Shown one piece after another: positions 33,521-42,198 of a stretch of 64,000 nucleotides of DNA. The stretch spans positions 1 to 64,000 of the forward strand of contig NZ_JAQFWP010000022.1 in NCBI RefSeq assembly GCF_027706745.1. Direction: 5' to 3'. The stretch comes from Nocardiopsis suaedae. GTDB lineage: Bacteria > Actinomycetota > Actinomycetes > Streptosporangiales > Streptosporangiaceae. The notes beneath the pieces are model-generated. The model was not told the origin of the DNA, ran no database searches, and saw nothing but the letters and a program-made list of their open reading frames with translations. How positions within the stretch are numbered: the stretch's first letter is position 1; every line of letters begins with the position of its first letter. The translations under genes and the position numbers were made by a program.

Positions 33521-33833
33521 GGGCGGTCCTCTCTCGGTCGCGGCCGAGCCTGTCCCGGCCGTCAGCCCCTCCAACCACCGCCCATTCCCGCACATTCCGA
33601 ATCTCTGGTACCCACTTATAAGTAAGTGCTGATACCTAGGTAAGTGCCCGTGGCCGCCCGAACCGCCCACGGCCCTGCTGCATCCCGCGTACGCGGGCTA
33701 TCTTGGGCGCAACCGCTCCCCGCCGACCGGCCGAACGAGGAGGCGCGTTGCCCCACCCCCCGCACCGCACACCCCGCCCACGCCCCCGCCCGGGTGCCGG
33801 TCCGGCGCCCGGCCGCCCAGCGGCCCACCCCTC
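33521..33833. other. Intergenic region with palindromes, no gene
   Basis: About 310 nt between divergent genes. The left part holds the two palindromes listed separately; the rest is Pro/Arg-biased GC-rich sequence with no convincing frame. Confidence 0.4.
33613..33642. promoter_or_regulatory. Paired palindromes upstream of the quinone reductase
   Basis: CACTTA-TAAG-TAAGTG (33613-33628) is a perfect inverted repeat, followed 4 nt later by the perfect palindrome TACCTAGGTA (33633-33642). TAAGTG recurs just after it. The AT-rich block stands out in GC-rich DNA and resembles HxlR-type control regions of qor genes. The regulator is not adjacent. Confidence 0.5.
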
Positions 33834-34319
33834 GTGAACCGGCCCGCCGACGCCGTCCCCGGCGATGTCCCGGCCGCCGTGCTGCGCCTGCGCGACGAGT
33901 ACCGGCGCCGCGCCGACCGGGCCCTGCTCCTGTTCCGCCTCTCGGGGACCGCGCTCATCCTGCTCGGCGCGGCGATGCCGCTGTTCGCCATCGCCGAGTA
34001 CCCCTACAAGGCCGCGGCGGTCTCGGTGGCCGGTGTGGCGATGTCCCTGTCGGCGAGCCTGCACGCCTTCTTCCGCTGGGACCGGCAGTGGCAGCTCCTG
34101 CGCGGCGCCCAACTGGACCTGGAGGACGCGCACCTGGAGTGGTCGCTGGCGACCGCCGACCCGGGGACGGCCGGTCCCGGGCGGGACGCCCGCCTCGCCG
34201 AGGCCGACCGGTCGCTCTTCGAGCGGTACCGGGCCATCAGGGGCGCCGAGACCGAGAAGTTCTTCACCCTCGTGGAGTTCCCCGGGCGTCCCGCGGAGAA
34301 GGTCGGCCCTCCGGAGTGA
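33834..34319 (+). CDS. DUF4231-like two-span membrane protein
   Basis: Inner-membrane protein of 161 aa. After a hydrophilic N-terminal 30 residues come two closely spaced hydrophobic helices (LSGTALILLGAAMPLFAIAE and AAVSVAGVAMSLSASLHAFF), then a basic/aromatic segment RWDRQWQLLRGAQLDLEDA and an acidic helical tail. This is the layout of DUF4231 proteins, whose function is unknown. GTG start. It ends 75 nt before the receptor kinase gene on the same strand and may be co-expressed. Confidence 0.7.
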   Translation: MNRPADAVPGDVPAAVLRLRDEYRRRADRALLLFRLSGTALILLGAAMPLFAIAEYPYKAAAVSVAGVAMSLSASLHAFFRWDRQWQLLRGAQLDLEDAHLEWSLATADPGTAGPGRDARLAEADRSLFERYRAIRGAETEKFFTLVEFPGRPAEKVGPPE

Positions 34320-34394
34320 CCCGGGGCCCGGATCACGCCGCGCGCGGCGTACCGGCATGATCGGTACACCCGCCCGCCGCCCGACAGGAGAACC

Positions 34395-36677
34395 GTGAAC
34401 ATCCCCCTTCCCCCCGAACTGGCGGCGCTGGAGCCGGGAGACCCCCGCGCGATCGGACCGTTCCGCCCGGTCGGCAGGCTCGGCTCCGGCGGCATGGGCG
34501 CGGTGTACGGGGCGCTCGACGCTCGGGGCAGGTGCGTGGCGGTGAAGGTGGTCCACCCGCGCCATGCGGCGGCCCCGGAGTACCGCGCCGCGTTCGCCCG
34601 CGAGGCCGACCTGATGCGCTCCCTGGACGCCGAGTGCGCCCCGGCCTTCCTCGGGGCCGCCCCCTCGGCCGAACCGCCCTGGCTGGCGATCGAGTTCGTC
34701 CCCGGACGCACGCTGCGCGCCCGGGTGCGGGAATCGGGCCCGCTGGAGCCCCCGGCGCTCGCCGCCTTCGCGGCCGGGACCGCCGAGGCGCTGGAGGCGC
34801 TGCACCGGCTGGGCGTCGTCCACTGCGACATCAAGCCGGGCAACGTGGTGCTCTCCCCCACCGGCCCGCGGGTGCTGGACTTCGGCATCGCCCGCGCAGC
34901 GGGACGCCCCGGCCCCGAGAGGATCGAGGGGACCCCCGGGTACCTCGCGCCGGAACGCCTCAGAGGGGCGCCCCCGTCCCCGGCCGTCGACGTGTTCGCC
35001 TGGGGAGCGATGGTCGCCTATGCCGCAACGGGGCGGCCGCCGTTCGGCGGCGGCGAGGTGGACACGGTTCTCGCCCGCACGCGCGCGGGCGATCGCGACC
35101 TGGAAGGGGTGCCGGAGGAACTCCTCGGCATCGTCACGGCCGCCCTTGATCCCGACCCGGGTCTGCGTCCGAGCGCGCGCGACTGCTTCGCCGCCGCGCT
35201 CCACGTGGCCGCGCCCGCAGGGGGCGGTGACGCCGCGCCCGTGGGCGCCGAGCCCTTCCACGAGGAGGCGGACGCGTCGCCGCGCTCGCGCCTGCGTTCG
35301 GCCCTCGCCTCCGTCTGGCGCGGGTTCGACGCCGCCGGGCACAGCCCCGAGGCTTGGATGGCCGCGGGGACGGCCCTGGCAGGGACGGCCGCCGCTGCCA
35401 CCGCGACCTCCGGCATCGGCGCGGGTGCCGGGGCCGCGGGATCGGCAGGCGGCGGAGCCGCCTCCGCCACCGGGGCGGGAACGGCGGCCGGGAGCGGAGC
35501 CGTCTCCGCAGGGGCGGGGAGCGGGGCAGTCGGTGCGGGCGCCGGGGGCGGCCTCGGCGGGGCCGCGGCGACCGGGGGCGGTTCGGCCCTTCTCGGCGCC
35601 AAGGGCATCGCGATCGCCTCCGCCGCCGTCGTTGCGGCGGGTGCCGCCGGGATCGGCGGCTACTTCGGGTACGAGTCCTATGCCGCCGCCCAGCGCGCGG
35701 AGCTGGCCGGGCAGGCGGCCGCGGTGGTGGAGAACGGCGCCGGGTTCACCGCGAGCCTGGTGCGCGAACCGGCGGACGGAGGCTCCGGAGGCGGCGAGCC
35801 CTTCACCGCCGAACTGCTCTATGCCCCCGACCGGCAGGACACGCTGGTCTACCGTCTCCCGCCCGAGCAGGGCGGCGAGACCGTCGCCAATGTCGGGGGC
35901 CGCGTCCTCGCCTACGCTCCGCGCGCGGCCGTCGTGGACGACCCGGTGGGGTGGTACGCCGAAGCGGACCGGTTCACGGCCGACGCCTACAGCCGGGACG
36001 CGGTGCTCGGCGCCGTGGCGGCGCTGGCGGGGGCCGCGGACCTGGACAGCGGCGAGACCGAGGCGGAGGGCGCCCAGGCGACCCGCCTGACCGGGACCTT
36101 CACGGTCGACGGCCCCGACGGCGAGGAGATGGAAGCGCGCGGGGAGATGGATCTGGACGACGACGGGCTGCCGCTGCGGCTGGCCTACTCCTCGGCCGAC
36201 TGGACGACGACCGTGGACTTCGCTTCCGTCGACGAGGCGCCTTCGGTCGAGGAGCCGGAGGGCGCCATGTTCGCACCGGAGACGCAGGTCTTCGAGGTGC
36301 CCTACGACACGCTCATGTACACGCCCCCGTGCGGCCGGGTGTCCGTGGGCGGGAGGGACTGGAACGTACACGCCGTGTCGTGGGGGACGGGCTGCAGGGA
36401 CGCGATGGACCTCGTCGAGAGGTACGCATCGGGTGAGGGAGAGGTCATGACCGGGTGGGCCGGGACCGGGGTGCAGCGCCTGTACTTGGGCGGCGTTTCG
36501 TGCCAACAATTGGCAGCGCACGACCCCGAGGGCGGACCGGGCGACGGGCGGCTTCCGATGTCGTGCGAGGAGACCCGGCAGAACCCCGATGCCACCTCGC
36601 CCTTGGACGAGTACGAGGTCGGAGGGACGGTCGTCAGGTTCACCGAGGCCGAAGAGGGTCGGCGCCCCGGCCGGTGA
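34395..36677 (+). CDS. Receptor-type Ser/Thr protein kinase, non-RD, with extracytoplasmic domain
   Basis: Membrane kinase of 760 aa. The cytosolic domain (about 1-272) has the G-loop GRLGSGGMGAVY (28-39), Lys51 in VAVKVV, the catalytic loop HCDIKPGNV (Asp145), DFG at 162-164 and APER. The catalytic Asp is preceded by Cys, not Arg, so it is a non-RD kinase. Residues 325-400 are a Gly/Ala linker, then one transmembrane helix (about 402-424). The outer ~330 residues show lipoprotein-like strands (VVDDPVGWYAEADRFTADAY, LPLRLAYSSADWTTTVDF) reminiscent of the LprG/LppX fold, and a Cys-containing tail. An external lipid or ligand may control it (inference). Confidence 0.88.
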   Translation: MNIPLPPELAALEPGDPRAIGPFRPVGRLGSGGMGAVYGALDARGRCVAVKVVHPRHAAAPEYRAAFAREADLMRSLDAECAPAFLGAAPSAEPPWLAIEFVPGRTLRARVRESGPLEPPALAAFAAGTAEALEALHRLGVVHCDIKPGNVVLSPTGPRVLDFGIARAAGRPGPERIEGTPGYLAPERLRGAPPSPAVDVFAWGAMVAYAATGRPPFGGGEVDTVLARTRAGDRDLEGVPEELLGIVTAALDPDPGLRPSARDCFAAALHVAAPAGGGDAAPVGAEPFHEEADASPRSRLRSALASVWRGFDAAGHSPEAWMAAGTALAGTAAAATATSGIGAGAGAAGSAGGGAASATGAGTAAGSGAVSAGAGSGAVGAGAGGGLGGAAATGGGSALLGAKGIAIASAAVVAAGAAGIGGYFGYESYAAAQRAELAGQAAAVVENGAGFTASLVREPADGGSGGGEPFTAELLYAPDRQDTLVYRLPPEQGGETVANVGGRVLAYAPRAAVVDDPVGWYAEADRFTADAYSRDAVLGAVAALAGAADLDSGETEAEGAQATRLTGTFTVDGPDGEEMEARGEMDLDDDGLPLRLAYSSADWTTTVDFASVDEAPSVEEPEGAMFAPETQVFEVPYDTLMYTPPCGRVSVGGRDWNVHAVSWGTGCRDAMDLVERYASGEGEVMTGWAGTGVQRLYLGGVSCQQLAAHDPEGGPGDGRLPMSCEETRQNPDATSPLDEYEVGGTVVRFTEAEEGRRPGR

Positions 36678-36899
36678 TCGTAGGCGGTCGACCACCACTC
36701 GACCGGGGCACCGGTCCGCCGGTCGTTCCTGGTCGCTGCGCCGTACGCCGCGATCCTCCGGCGCGCCCGACCACCGGCCTCCGGTGCGCGCGGCGTGGCC
36801 GTCGCGGAACGCGCCTGGACCGACGGACCACCGGCGGGCCTGGCGGGTTCCGCCCGCCCTGAGTCCCTGCCCGGCCCCGCGCCCCGGATCAGCGCCGGT

Positions 36900-37946
36900 T
36901 CAGCGCCGGTTGACCGCCGTCGAGCCGCGCACCACCAGTTCCGGGGTATAGCGCACCCGCTCGTGTGTGTGGTCGGGGTCGTGCAGCTCCCCGAGGAGCA
37001 GGCGCATCGCCGCGCAGCCCAGCTCGTACTTGGGCTGGGCCACCGTGGTCAGCCCCGGATGCACCAGGGAGGCGGGCGCCACATCGTCGTACCCGACCAC
37101 CGACAGGTCGCTCGGCGCGCTCAGGCCGCGCTCCCCCAGCCCCTTCAGGACGCCGAGCGCGAGCTGGTCGTTGGCGCAGAACACGGCGGTCGGGCGCCGC
37201 CCCGGCCCTCCGGCCAGGACCTCCTCCACCGCCTTCTCCCCGGACTCGGCGTTGAGCTGGGCCGTGTGCACCACGCGCACGGCCGCCTCCGGGTCGATGC
37301 CCACCTCGGCCAGGCCCTCGCGCAGGCCCTGGAGCCGGGTGCGGCACTGCTCCAGCCCCTCGGGCCCGCTCAGGAAGGTGATGCGCTCGTGCCCCAGACC
37401 GATCAGGTGGCGCGCCGCGGCCGCCCCGCCGGCGAGGTTGTCGACCGAGACGCTGCACGCCACTTCGGGGCCGACGTCGCCGCGGTCCAGAAGGACCCCG
37501 CTCACCCCCTGCTTGCGCAGCCACAACAGGTCGGCGGTGTCACCGTCGACGGGCATGACCACCGCTCCGGCGGCCCGCTGCTCGGCAAGCAGGCGGGCCG
37601 AGCGCCGCTGCCGGTCGCTGCGCTCGGCCGAATTCAGCAGCACGACCGCCAGGCCGTCCTCGGCGGCGACGTCCTCGACCCCTTGGGCGACCTCGGTGAA
37701 GAACGGGTTGGTGACGTCGAGGACGACGAGGCCGATGGAGTCGCTGCGCCCCGAGCGCAGGTTGCGCCCGGAGGAGTTGCGCACGTAGTCGAGCTCCTCG
37801 ATGGCGCGCTCGACCCGGCGGCGGGTCGCCTCGGAGACGCGCTCGGGGCGGTTGAGCACGTTGGAGACGGTCCCGGCGGACACGCCCGCGCGGGCCGCGA
37901 CGTCGTTGATGCCGACGGGCCGGTCGGCGCGTTCGCTCGGTTCCAC
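36900..37946 (-). CDS. LacI-family transcriptional regulator
   Basis: LacI-type repressor of 348 aa. HTH: VGINDVAARAGVSAGTVSNV (about 11-30), hinge NSSGRNLRSGRS, then a sugar-binding-protein-like sensor domain with GLVVLDVTNPFFTEVAQGV, IGLGHERITFLSGPEG and SVVGYDDVAPASLVHPGLT. GTG start with GGAAGGG 6 nt upstream. The likely autoregulatory operator ATTGAAACGTGTCAAT lies 65 nt upstream. No transporter or glycosidase gene is next to it, so its regulon must be elsewhere or was lost. Confidence 0.9.
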   Translation of the reverse strand: MEPSERADRPVGINDVAARAGVSAGTVSNVLNRPERVSEATRRRVERAIEELDYVRNSSGRNLRSGRSDSIGLVVLDVTNPFFTEVAQGVEDVAAEDGLAVVLLNSAERSDRQRRSARLLAEQRAAGAVVMPVDGDTADLLWLRKQGVSGVLLDRGDVGPEVACSVSVDNLAGGAAAARHLIGLGHERITFLSGPEGLEQCRTRLQGLREGLAEVGIDPEAAVRVVHTAQLNAESGEKAVEEVLAGGPGRRPTAVFCANDQLALGVLKGLGERGLSAPSDLSVVGYDDVAPASLVHPGLTTVAQPKYELGCAAMRLLLGELHDPDHTHERVRYTPELVVRGSTAVNRR

Positions 37947-38010
37947 CGCTGCCCTTCCCAGGAGTCACGGCCAGAGGTCACGAGTGTGCCCGTTCATCCT
38001 TTCAGGCGGT

Positions 38011-38026
38011 ATTGAAACGTGTCAAT
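38011..38026. promoter_or_regulatory. LacI-type operator candidate
   Basis: ATTGAAACGTGTCAAT is a palindrome with one mismatched pair around a central CG, the usual LacI-family operator form, 65 nt before the LacI gene. Confidence 0.55.
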
Positions 38027-38140
38027 GGCGGTGCGGCAACGGGGCTTGCGAGGGGAGTGGTGTGTGTGCGACGCCGGTCCACCGAGCCGCATTCCCCAGG
38101 CGGTGGCCGCAGGGACACTTCATCGTTCGACGAGACGGGA

Positions 38141-38154
38141 ATTGAAACGTTTTT
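38141..38154. promoter_or_regulatory. Second, degenerate LacI-type half site
   Basis: ATTGAAACG recurs exactly here, followed by TTTTT instead of the second arm. It may be a weaker site for the same regulator on the far side of the promoter. Confidence 0.35.
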
Positions 38155-38747
38155 CCCCACGCCGCACCCGCTCCGCCCCCCGTCCCCGCCGCGCGTGAGC
38201 CACCCAACATACAGAGGCGGCCCACCGGCGGCGCGCGGCCGCACCGGCGTCCGGTTCGGGACGGGTGCTCCGGCGGGCCGGGACCTCCGGCCCGCCTTGC
38301 GATCAATTCACGGAAACCGCTGCGTGGGCCCCCGGCGCGTGACAGCATGCATCTGTGCCTCCCACCGGGACCTCTCGGTGGCCGAGCCGACGACGGCCGA
38401 CTCCCCCCTGCAGGCCTGGCGGCACGGTCCCCCGACCCCCCGGGGACTCCCACGGGAGCGTGCGCACGGTCGTCGCCGCGGCCGCGCCACCCGGCGCGGT
38501 GTCCGCCGTCGGTTTCGCCCTATGGAACGGGCGGCGCGGCATGGCCACGGGCCCTCTTGGCCGACGCCGCCGCGGTGCGGGTCCTCCGCTTCCGCCGCGG
38601 ACGCCGACCTTGCGGGGTGTTCCCAGGGCGGGGGCGCCGTTCCCCAGGGCGTCCCCGCCCGCCCCGCTCCGGCCGTGCACTGGCCCTCCCTCGCCTGCCG
38701 CTTCCTGGCCCCCGGCGGGCCGCGTCACCCCCACGGCGCCGCCGCGC

Positions 38748-39494
38748 TCACGAGGCGCGCCGGACCGCGGAGAGATCCGGCTCCAGGCCCATCAGGCCGC
38801 ACCCGTACGCCTTGGCCCTGCCGATGCCCTCCTTGACCGCCTCGGAGAAGGCCCCGGGGTCGGTGACGATCAGCCGACCGGCGAAGGCCGCGGGAAGGAT
38901 CGAGATCTTCAGGCGGGAGTCTCCGCGCGCCTTGGAGCGCTGGTCCACCTTCCTGCCGACGAGCGCGGGACGCGGCTCGGCGGCCGCGTCCGGGGCGCCG
39001 TCGGAGGCCGTGGGGATGACGAAGCCGTGCCGTTCGCCCTGGCGGATCAGCCAGGCCACCTGCTCCTCGGGATCGTGGATCGGCCGCCGCTTCCCGCGCG
39101 CCCGGCCGCCCGGCGCTCCGCCGACCGGCGGGGTGCTGCGGGTCGGATTGGCGACCAGGCGGAAGGCGAACCGCCCGCCCGGGACGGCCGCCGCCAGGAC
39201 CGGTTGCAGGCACGTCACCTTGATCCGCCCGGAGGCGTAGCCGTGGGGCAGGCGGGTCCAGTCGGGCCGCACCCGGCTCTGCACGAGCAGAGAGCGGGCG
39301 GCGGTGCCCTCTCCCACGCGGGCGACGCCGACCTCGTCCATGCGCCAGAGCAGGCCGTGGTGGCGGCGCGCGGCCGCGTCCACGCCGGCCTCGCCGAAGA
39401 CGCTCATCAGTGTGCGGTGCATGTCGTGGACATCGGCGTAGTCGCGCCGGAAGGCGCGCGACATCTCGTTGACGGGGACCCGGCTCAGGAACAA
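38748..39494 (-). CDS. cas6e: Solitary type I-E CRISPR endoribonuclease Cas6e (Cse3/CasE)
   Basis: Cas6e cuts pre-crRNA in its repeat and caps the crRNA in Cascade. This 248-aa protein has the family start MFLSRVPVN, a histidine at position 26 (ADVHDMHRTLMSVF) that aligns with the catalytic His20 of E. coli Cas6e, the core FRLVANPTRS and EEQVAWLIRQGERHGF segments, and the C-terminal glycine-rich RNA-binding loop GIGRAKAYGCGL (223-234). TTG start with GGAG 7 nt upstream. No cas3, cas8e, cse2, cas7, cas5, cas1 or cas2 gene and no array is found within this window; neighbours are LacI regulators. It looks intact rather than decayed. Assignment is from motif recognition. Confidence 0.85.
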   Translation of the reverse strand: MFLSRVPVNEMSRAFRRDYADVHDMHRTLMSVFGEAGVDAAARRHHGLLWRMDEVGVARVGEGTAARSLLVQSRVRPDWTRLPHGYASGRIKVTCLQPVLAAAVPGGRFAFRLVANPTRSTPPVGGAPGGRARGKRRPIHDPEEQVAWLIRQGERHGFVIPTASDGAPDAAAEPRPALVGRKVDQRSKARGDSRLKISILPAAFAGRLIVTDPGAFSEAVKEGIGRAKAYGCGLMGLEPDLSAVRRAS

Positions 39495-40117
39495 CGATCC
39501 GCTCCAGTCATCTCACCGACGGCGGCCGACGGGCGCGCGGCCGGTCACGCTTCGCGCGGCGTCGTCGGCCGTCGGGCACACGGCGGAGAAGCCGCGCCGT
39601 CGCATGGACGGATCGTCGCCGACCGCTCGGCGGAACCGCCGTTCGAGCGCCCGAGCCCCGGCCGTCGTCGGACGGCACGGAGAGCGATACTAACGCCCGC
39701 CGACGGCGATCCGCGGCGGAGCACCAGGGCTGGCCGATTGAGGACACGACCCACCGGAGATCGCCGCAAGGACGAGTCCGCCCATGCTCCCGTCACACCC
39801 CGGACGGCGGCCATGACCACCGCAAGTCCCACCGCTCGGGCGGACACGACCAGTGTCCGCCGGGGTGGCGTGGTCCGCGTTCGGGTAGGTCGGCGGTTTC
39901 GTTACGCCCCCGGACCAGACCGCCGCCGGGGAGCTGACCGGCGAGCCGCTTTCGGGCGGCGGCCGGCCGCCTCCACCGGAAGGGCGGGGCACCGACCAGG
40001 AGACCCGAGTGCGGCACCGGGCGGTCCCAGCGCCGTAACGGTCGGGCCGACCTCGCCGAACGGGGCATCCACCGCTCACCGCTCCAAGGCGCGCACCACG
40101 GCCGAAGTGAGCGCCCT
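39495..40117. other. Gene-free interval upstream of cas6e
   Basis: The place where cas5e would sit in a normal type I-E operon. No frame resembles Cas5, Cas7 or Cse2 and no direct-repeat array is present; nothing else is recognisable. Confidence 0.45.
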
Positions 40118-41113
40118 TCACCCCTCCAGCACATCGGCGAAGCCCGGCTCGGGGCATCCGCAGCTCCGGCGGGGGATCAGGCGGCCGCACGGCCGCTCCC
40201 TCGGCTCCTCGCCGCCGAGGAGGACCGCGACCGCCCTTTCGGCGACCTCCTCGAAAGGCTGCTCCACCGCGGTCAGGGACGGCACGGTGAACGCCGCGTC
40301 CGGTGTCCCGTCGCAGGCCGCCACCGCCAGCCGCTCCGGCACCGCCACACCGGCGGCGGCCGCCGCGGCGAGCACGCCCACCGCCTGCTCGTCGGTGGCG
40401 GCGAGCAGCGCGCGCGGCAGCTCCCCCCGCGCCGCCAGACCGGCGGTCAGGCGCGCCGCCGACCCGCGCGCATACCCGCAGCGCAGGAGCTCCCCCGCGG
40501 CGGGCGACTCGCGCCAGGCGCGCATCCGCTCGGCCACCGGCCCATCGTCGGCCGGCCCCGCCAGGAACGCGATGCGCTCGTGGCCGTGCCCGCGCAGGTG
40601 CTCCAGGGCCGCGTGTACCCCCGCACGGTCGTCCGCGGCGACCAGCACCGCCCGCGCCCCCTCGGGGCGGTGGTGGACCGCGACCACCGGCACGCCGGCG
40701 TCAGCGGCCGCCGGCGCCGGGTCGTCGGCCCCGTCCGCGGAGGCGACGACGAGCCCGTCGGGCTGGGCGGCGAGGATGCGCTCGACGGCCTCCGCCTGCC
40801 GCTCGGCGTCGTAGCCGGTGGTGGCGACGACCGTGAGCCGCCCCGACCGGGAGAGCGCCGCCTCCAGCGCCCGGCCGAGCGCGGCGAAGTACGGGTTGGC
40901 GGCGTCCGGCAGCACGACCCCGACCAGCCCCGACGACCCCGAGCGCAGCGCCGCCGCCACCCGGTTGCGGCGATAGCCCAGTTCGGCGGCGGCGGCGAGC
41001 ACCCGCTCCCGGGTGCGCGCCGCGACCGGCCGGGGACCGCCGTTCACCACGTAGCTGACCACCGCGACCGAGGTCCCGGCCCTGCGGGCCACGTCGGCCA
41101 TGGTCACCGCCAT
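40118..41113 (-). CDS. LacI-family regulator of the nucleoside operon
   Basis: LacI-type repressor, 331 aa. HTH: TMADVARRAGTSVAVVSYVV (4-23), followed by VVLPDAANPYFAALGRALE, LRGHGHERIAFLAGPADDG and a C-terminal VEQPFEEVAERAVAVLLGGE typical of the sensor domain, ending in a Cys/Arg-rich tail. It diverges from the nucleoside hydrolase/adenosine deaminase operon; the palindrome TCTAATCGTTTAGA lies in between. It probably represses that operon and itself; the effector is likely a nucleoside or base (inference). Confidence 0.9.
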   Translation of the reverse strand: MAVTMADVARRAGTSVAVVSYVVNGGPRPVAARTRERVLAAAAELGYRRNRVAAALRSGSSGLVGVVLPDAANPYFAALGRALEAALSRSGRLTVVATTGYDAERQAEAVERILAAQPDGLVVASADGADDPAPAAADAGVPVVAVHHRPEGARAVLVAADDRAGVHAALEHLRGHGHERIAFLAGPADDGPVAERMRAWRESPAAGELLRCGYARGSAARLTAGLAARGELPRALLAATDEQAVGVLAAAAAAGVAVPERLAVAACDGTPDAAFTVPSLTAVEQPFEEVAERAVAVLLGGEEPRERPCGRLIPRRSCGCPEPGFADVLEG

Positions 41114-41171
41114 GAGCGCCGTCCCCCCTCTCCCGGGCGGCGTCCGGCGCGCCCGCCCGCCGCGCCCGGCC

Positions 41172-41201
41172 TTGACACCGCCGGGGCGCGCGGTTCATCG
41201 T
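41172..41201 (+). promoter_or_regulatory. Promoter of the nucleoside operon
   Basis: TTGACA (41172-41177) followed after 18 nt by CATCGT (41196-41201) as a plausible -10. The operator candidate lies 12-25 nt further downstream, so a bound repressor would block elongation or initiation. Confidence 0.45.
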
Positions 41202-41212
41202 AACGGGGTCAC

Positions 41213-41226
41213 TCTAATCGTTTAGA
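41213..41226. promoter_or_regulatory. LacI-type operator of the nucleoside operon
   Basis: TCTAATCGTTTAGA matches the palindrome TCTAAACGTTTAGA with one mismatch and has the central CG of LacI-family sites. It lies 28 nt before the nucleoside hydrolase start. Confidence 0.6.
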
Positions 41227-41253
41227 CTCCTCCCCGGACGCACCGGAGGCCGC

Positions 41254-42198
41254 ATGCCCGACCTGCTCATCGACACCGACACCGGCTCCGACGACGCGGT
41301 GGCGCTGCTGCTCGCCGCGCTCGACCCGTCGGTGCGCATCAGCGCCGTCACCACCGTCGCCGGGAACGTCCCCCTCCCGCTGGCCACCCGCAACGCCCTG
41401 ATCAGCCTCGAACGCGCCGACGCGGGCGCCGTGCCCGTCCACGAAGGGTGCGGCCGGCCGATCCTCCGCCCCCTGCACACCGGCCAGGAGGTACACGGCG
41501 AGGACGGCATGGGCGACATCGGCCTGCCCGACCCCGCCGCCGCCCCGAGCGGGCAACACGCGGTGGACGCCATCCTCGACCTGGCCCGGCGCCGCCCGGG
41601 CGAGCTCACCCTCGTCGCCCTCGGGCCGCTGACCAACATCGCCGCCGCGCTCCTGCGCGACCGGTCGCTGCTCACCCGGTTCCGGCACGTCGTGTGCATG
41701 ATCGGCGCCCCGGACATGGTGGGCAACATCAGCGCCACCGCCGAGTTCAACGCCTGGGCCGACCCCGAGGCCGCGCAGATCGTGGCCGAGGCCGCGACCC
41801 CCGACCGGGTCACCTGGGTCGGCTGGGACGTCTCCCGGAAGGACGCCGTGATCACCCCCGCCGACCAGGAGCGGCTGCGGGGCCTCGGGACACCCGTCGC
41901 CGCCTTCGCCCACGAGATCAACCGCAAGGTCGCCGAGTGGGCCACCACGGTCACCGGACTGGCCGGATACGACCTGCCCGACCCGGTCGCCATGGCCGTC
42001 GCGCTCCGGCCCGAGCTGGTCACCGACTCCGAGGAGGCGCACGTCCAGGTCAGCCTCGCCCCCGGAACACGCGGCCAGACCAGCCCCGACCGCCGGGGCG
42101 TCGCCGACGCGCCGAACCTGGCCCTGGTGCGCCGCGTGGACGAGGACGGCTTCAAGGCCCTGCTCATGGACGCACTGGGCCGGGGAGGCCGCTCATGA
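41254..42198 (+). CDS. Inosine/uridine-preferring nucleoside hydrolase
   Basis: Calcium-dependent N-ribohydrolase, 314 aa, splitting nucleosides into base and ribose. The N-terminal metal cluster DTDTGSDDA (7-15), the middle ALGPLTNIAAAL, and the ribose-binding AEFNAWADPEAA with a late DLPDPVAMAVAL segment (Asp ligand) match the family. ATG just after a GGAGG-like stretch. Its stop overlaps the adenosine deaminase start (ATGA). With the deaminase it would salvage purine nucleosides: adenosine to inosine, then hypoxanthine plus ribose. Confidence 0.92.
   Translation: MPDLLIDTDTGSDDAVALLLAALDPSVRISAVTTVAGNVPLPLATRNALISLERADAGAVPVHEGCGRPILRPLHTGQEVHGEDGMGDIGLPDPAAAPSGQHAVDAILDLARRRPGELTLVALGPLTNIAAALLRDRSLLTRFRHVVCMIGAPDMVGNISATAEFNAWADPEAAQIVAEAATPDRVTWVGWDVSRKDAVITPADQERLRGLGTPVAAFAHEINRKVAEWATTVTGLAGYDLPDPVAMAVALRPELVTDSEEAHVQVSLAPGTRGQTSPDRRGVADAPNLALVRRVDEDGFKALLMDALGRGGRS

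Larger units (their letters stand above)
37947..38747. other. 800-nt gene-poor interval
   Basis: Contains the two LacI-type operator candidates at its left end. From about 38160 to 38747, downstream of cas6e on its strand, no frame resembles cas1, cas2 or any other family I recognise, and no CRISPR repeat is visible. Confidence 0.45.

Noticed and set aside
36700-36899. Additional copy of the dispersed repeat
   Set aside because: Composition is similar but the ordered core blocks are missing.
38303-40117. Possible CRISPR array or cas1/cas5 remnants around cas6e
   Set aside because: No regularly spaced 28-29 bp repeats are visible and no frame shows Cas1, Cas2, Cas5 or Cas7 motifs.
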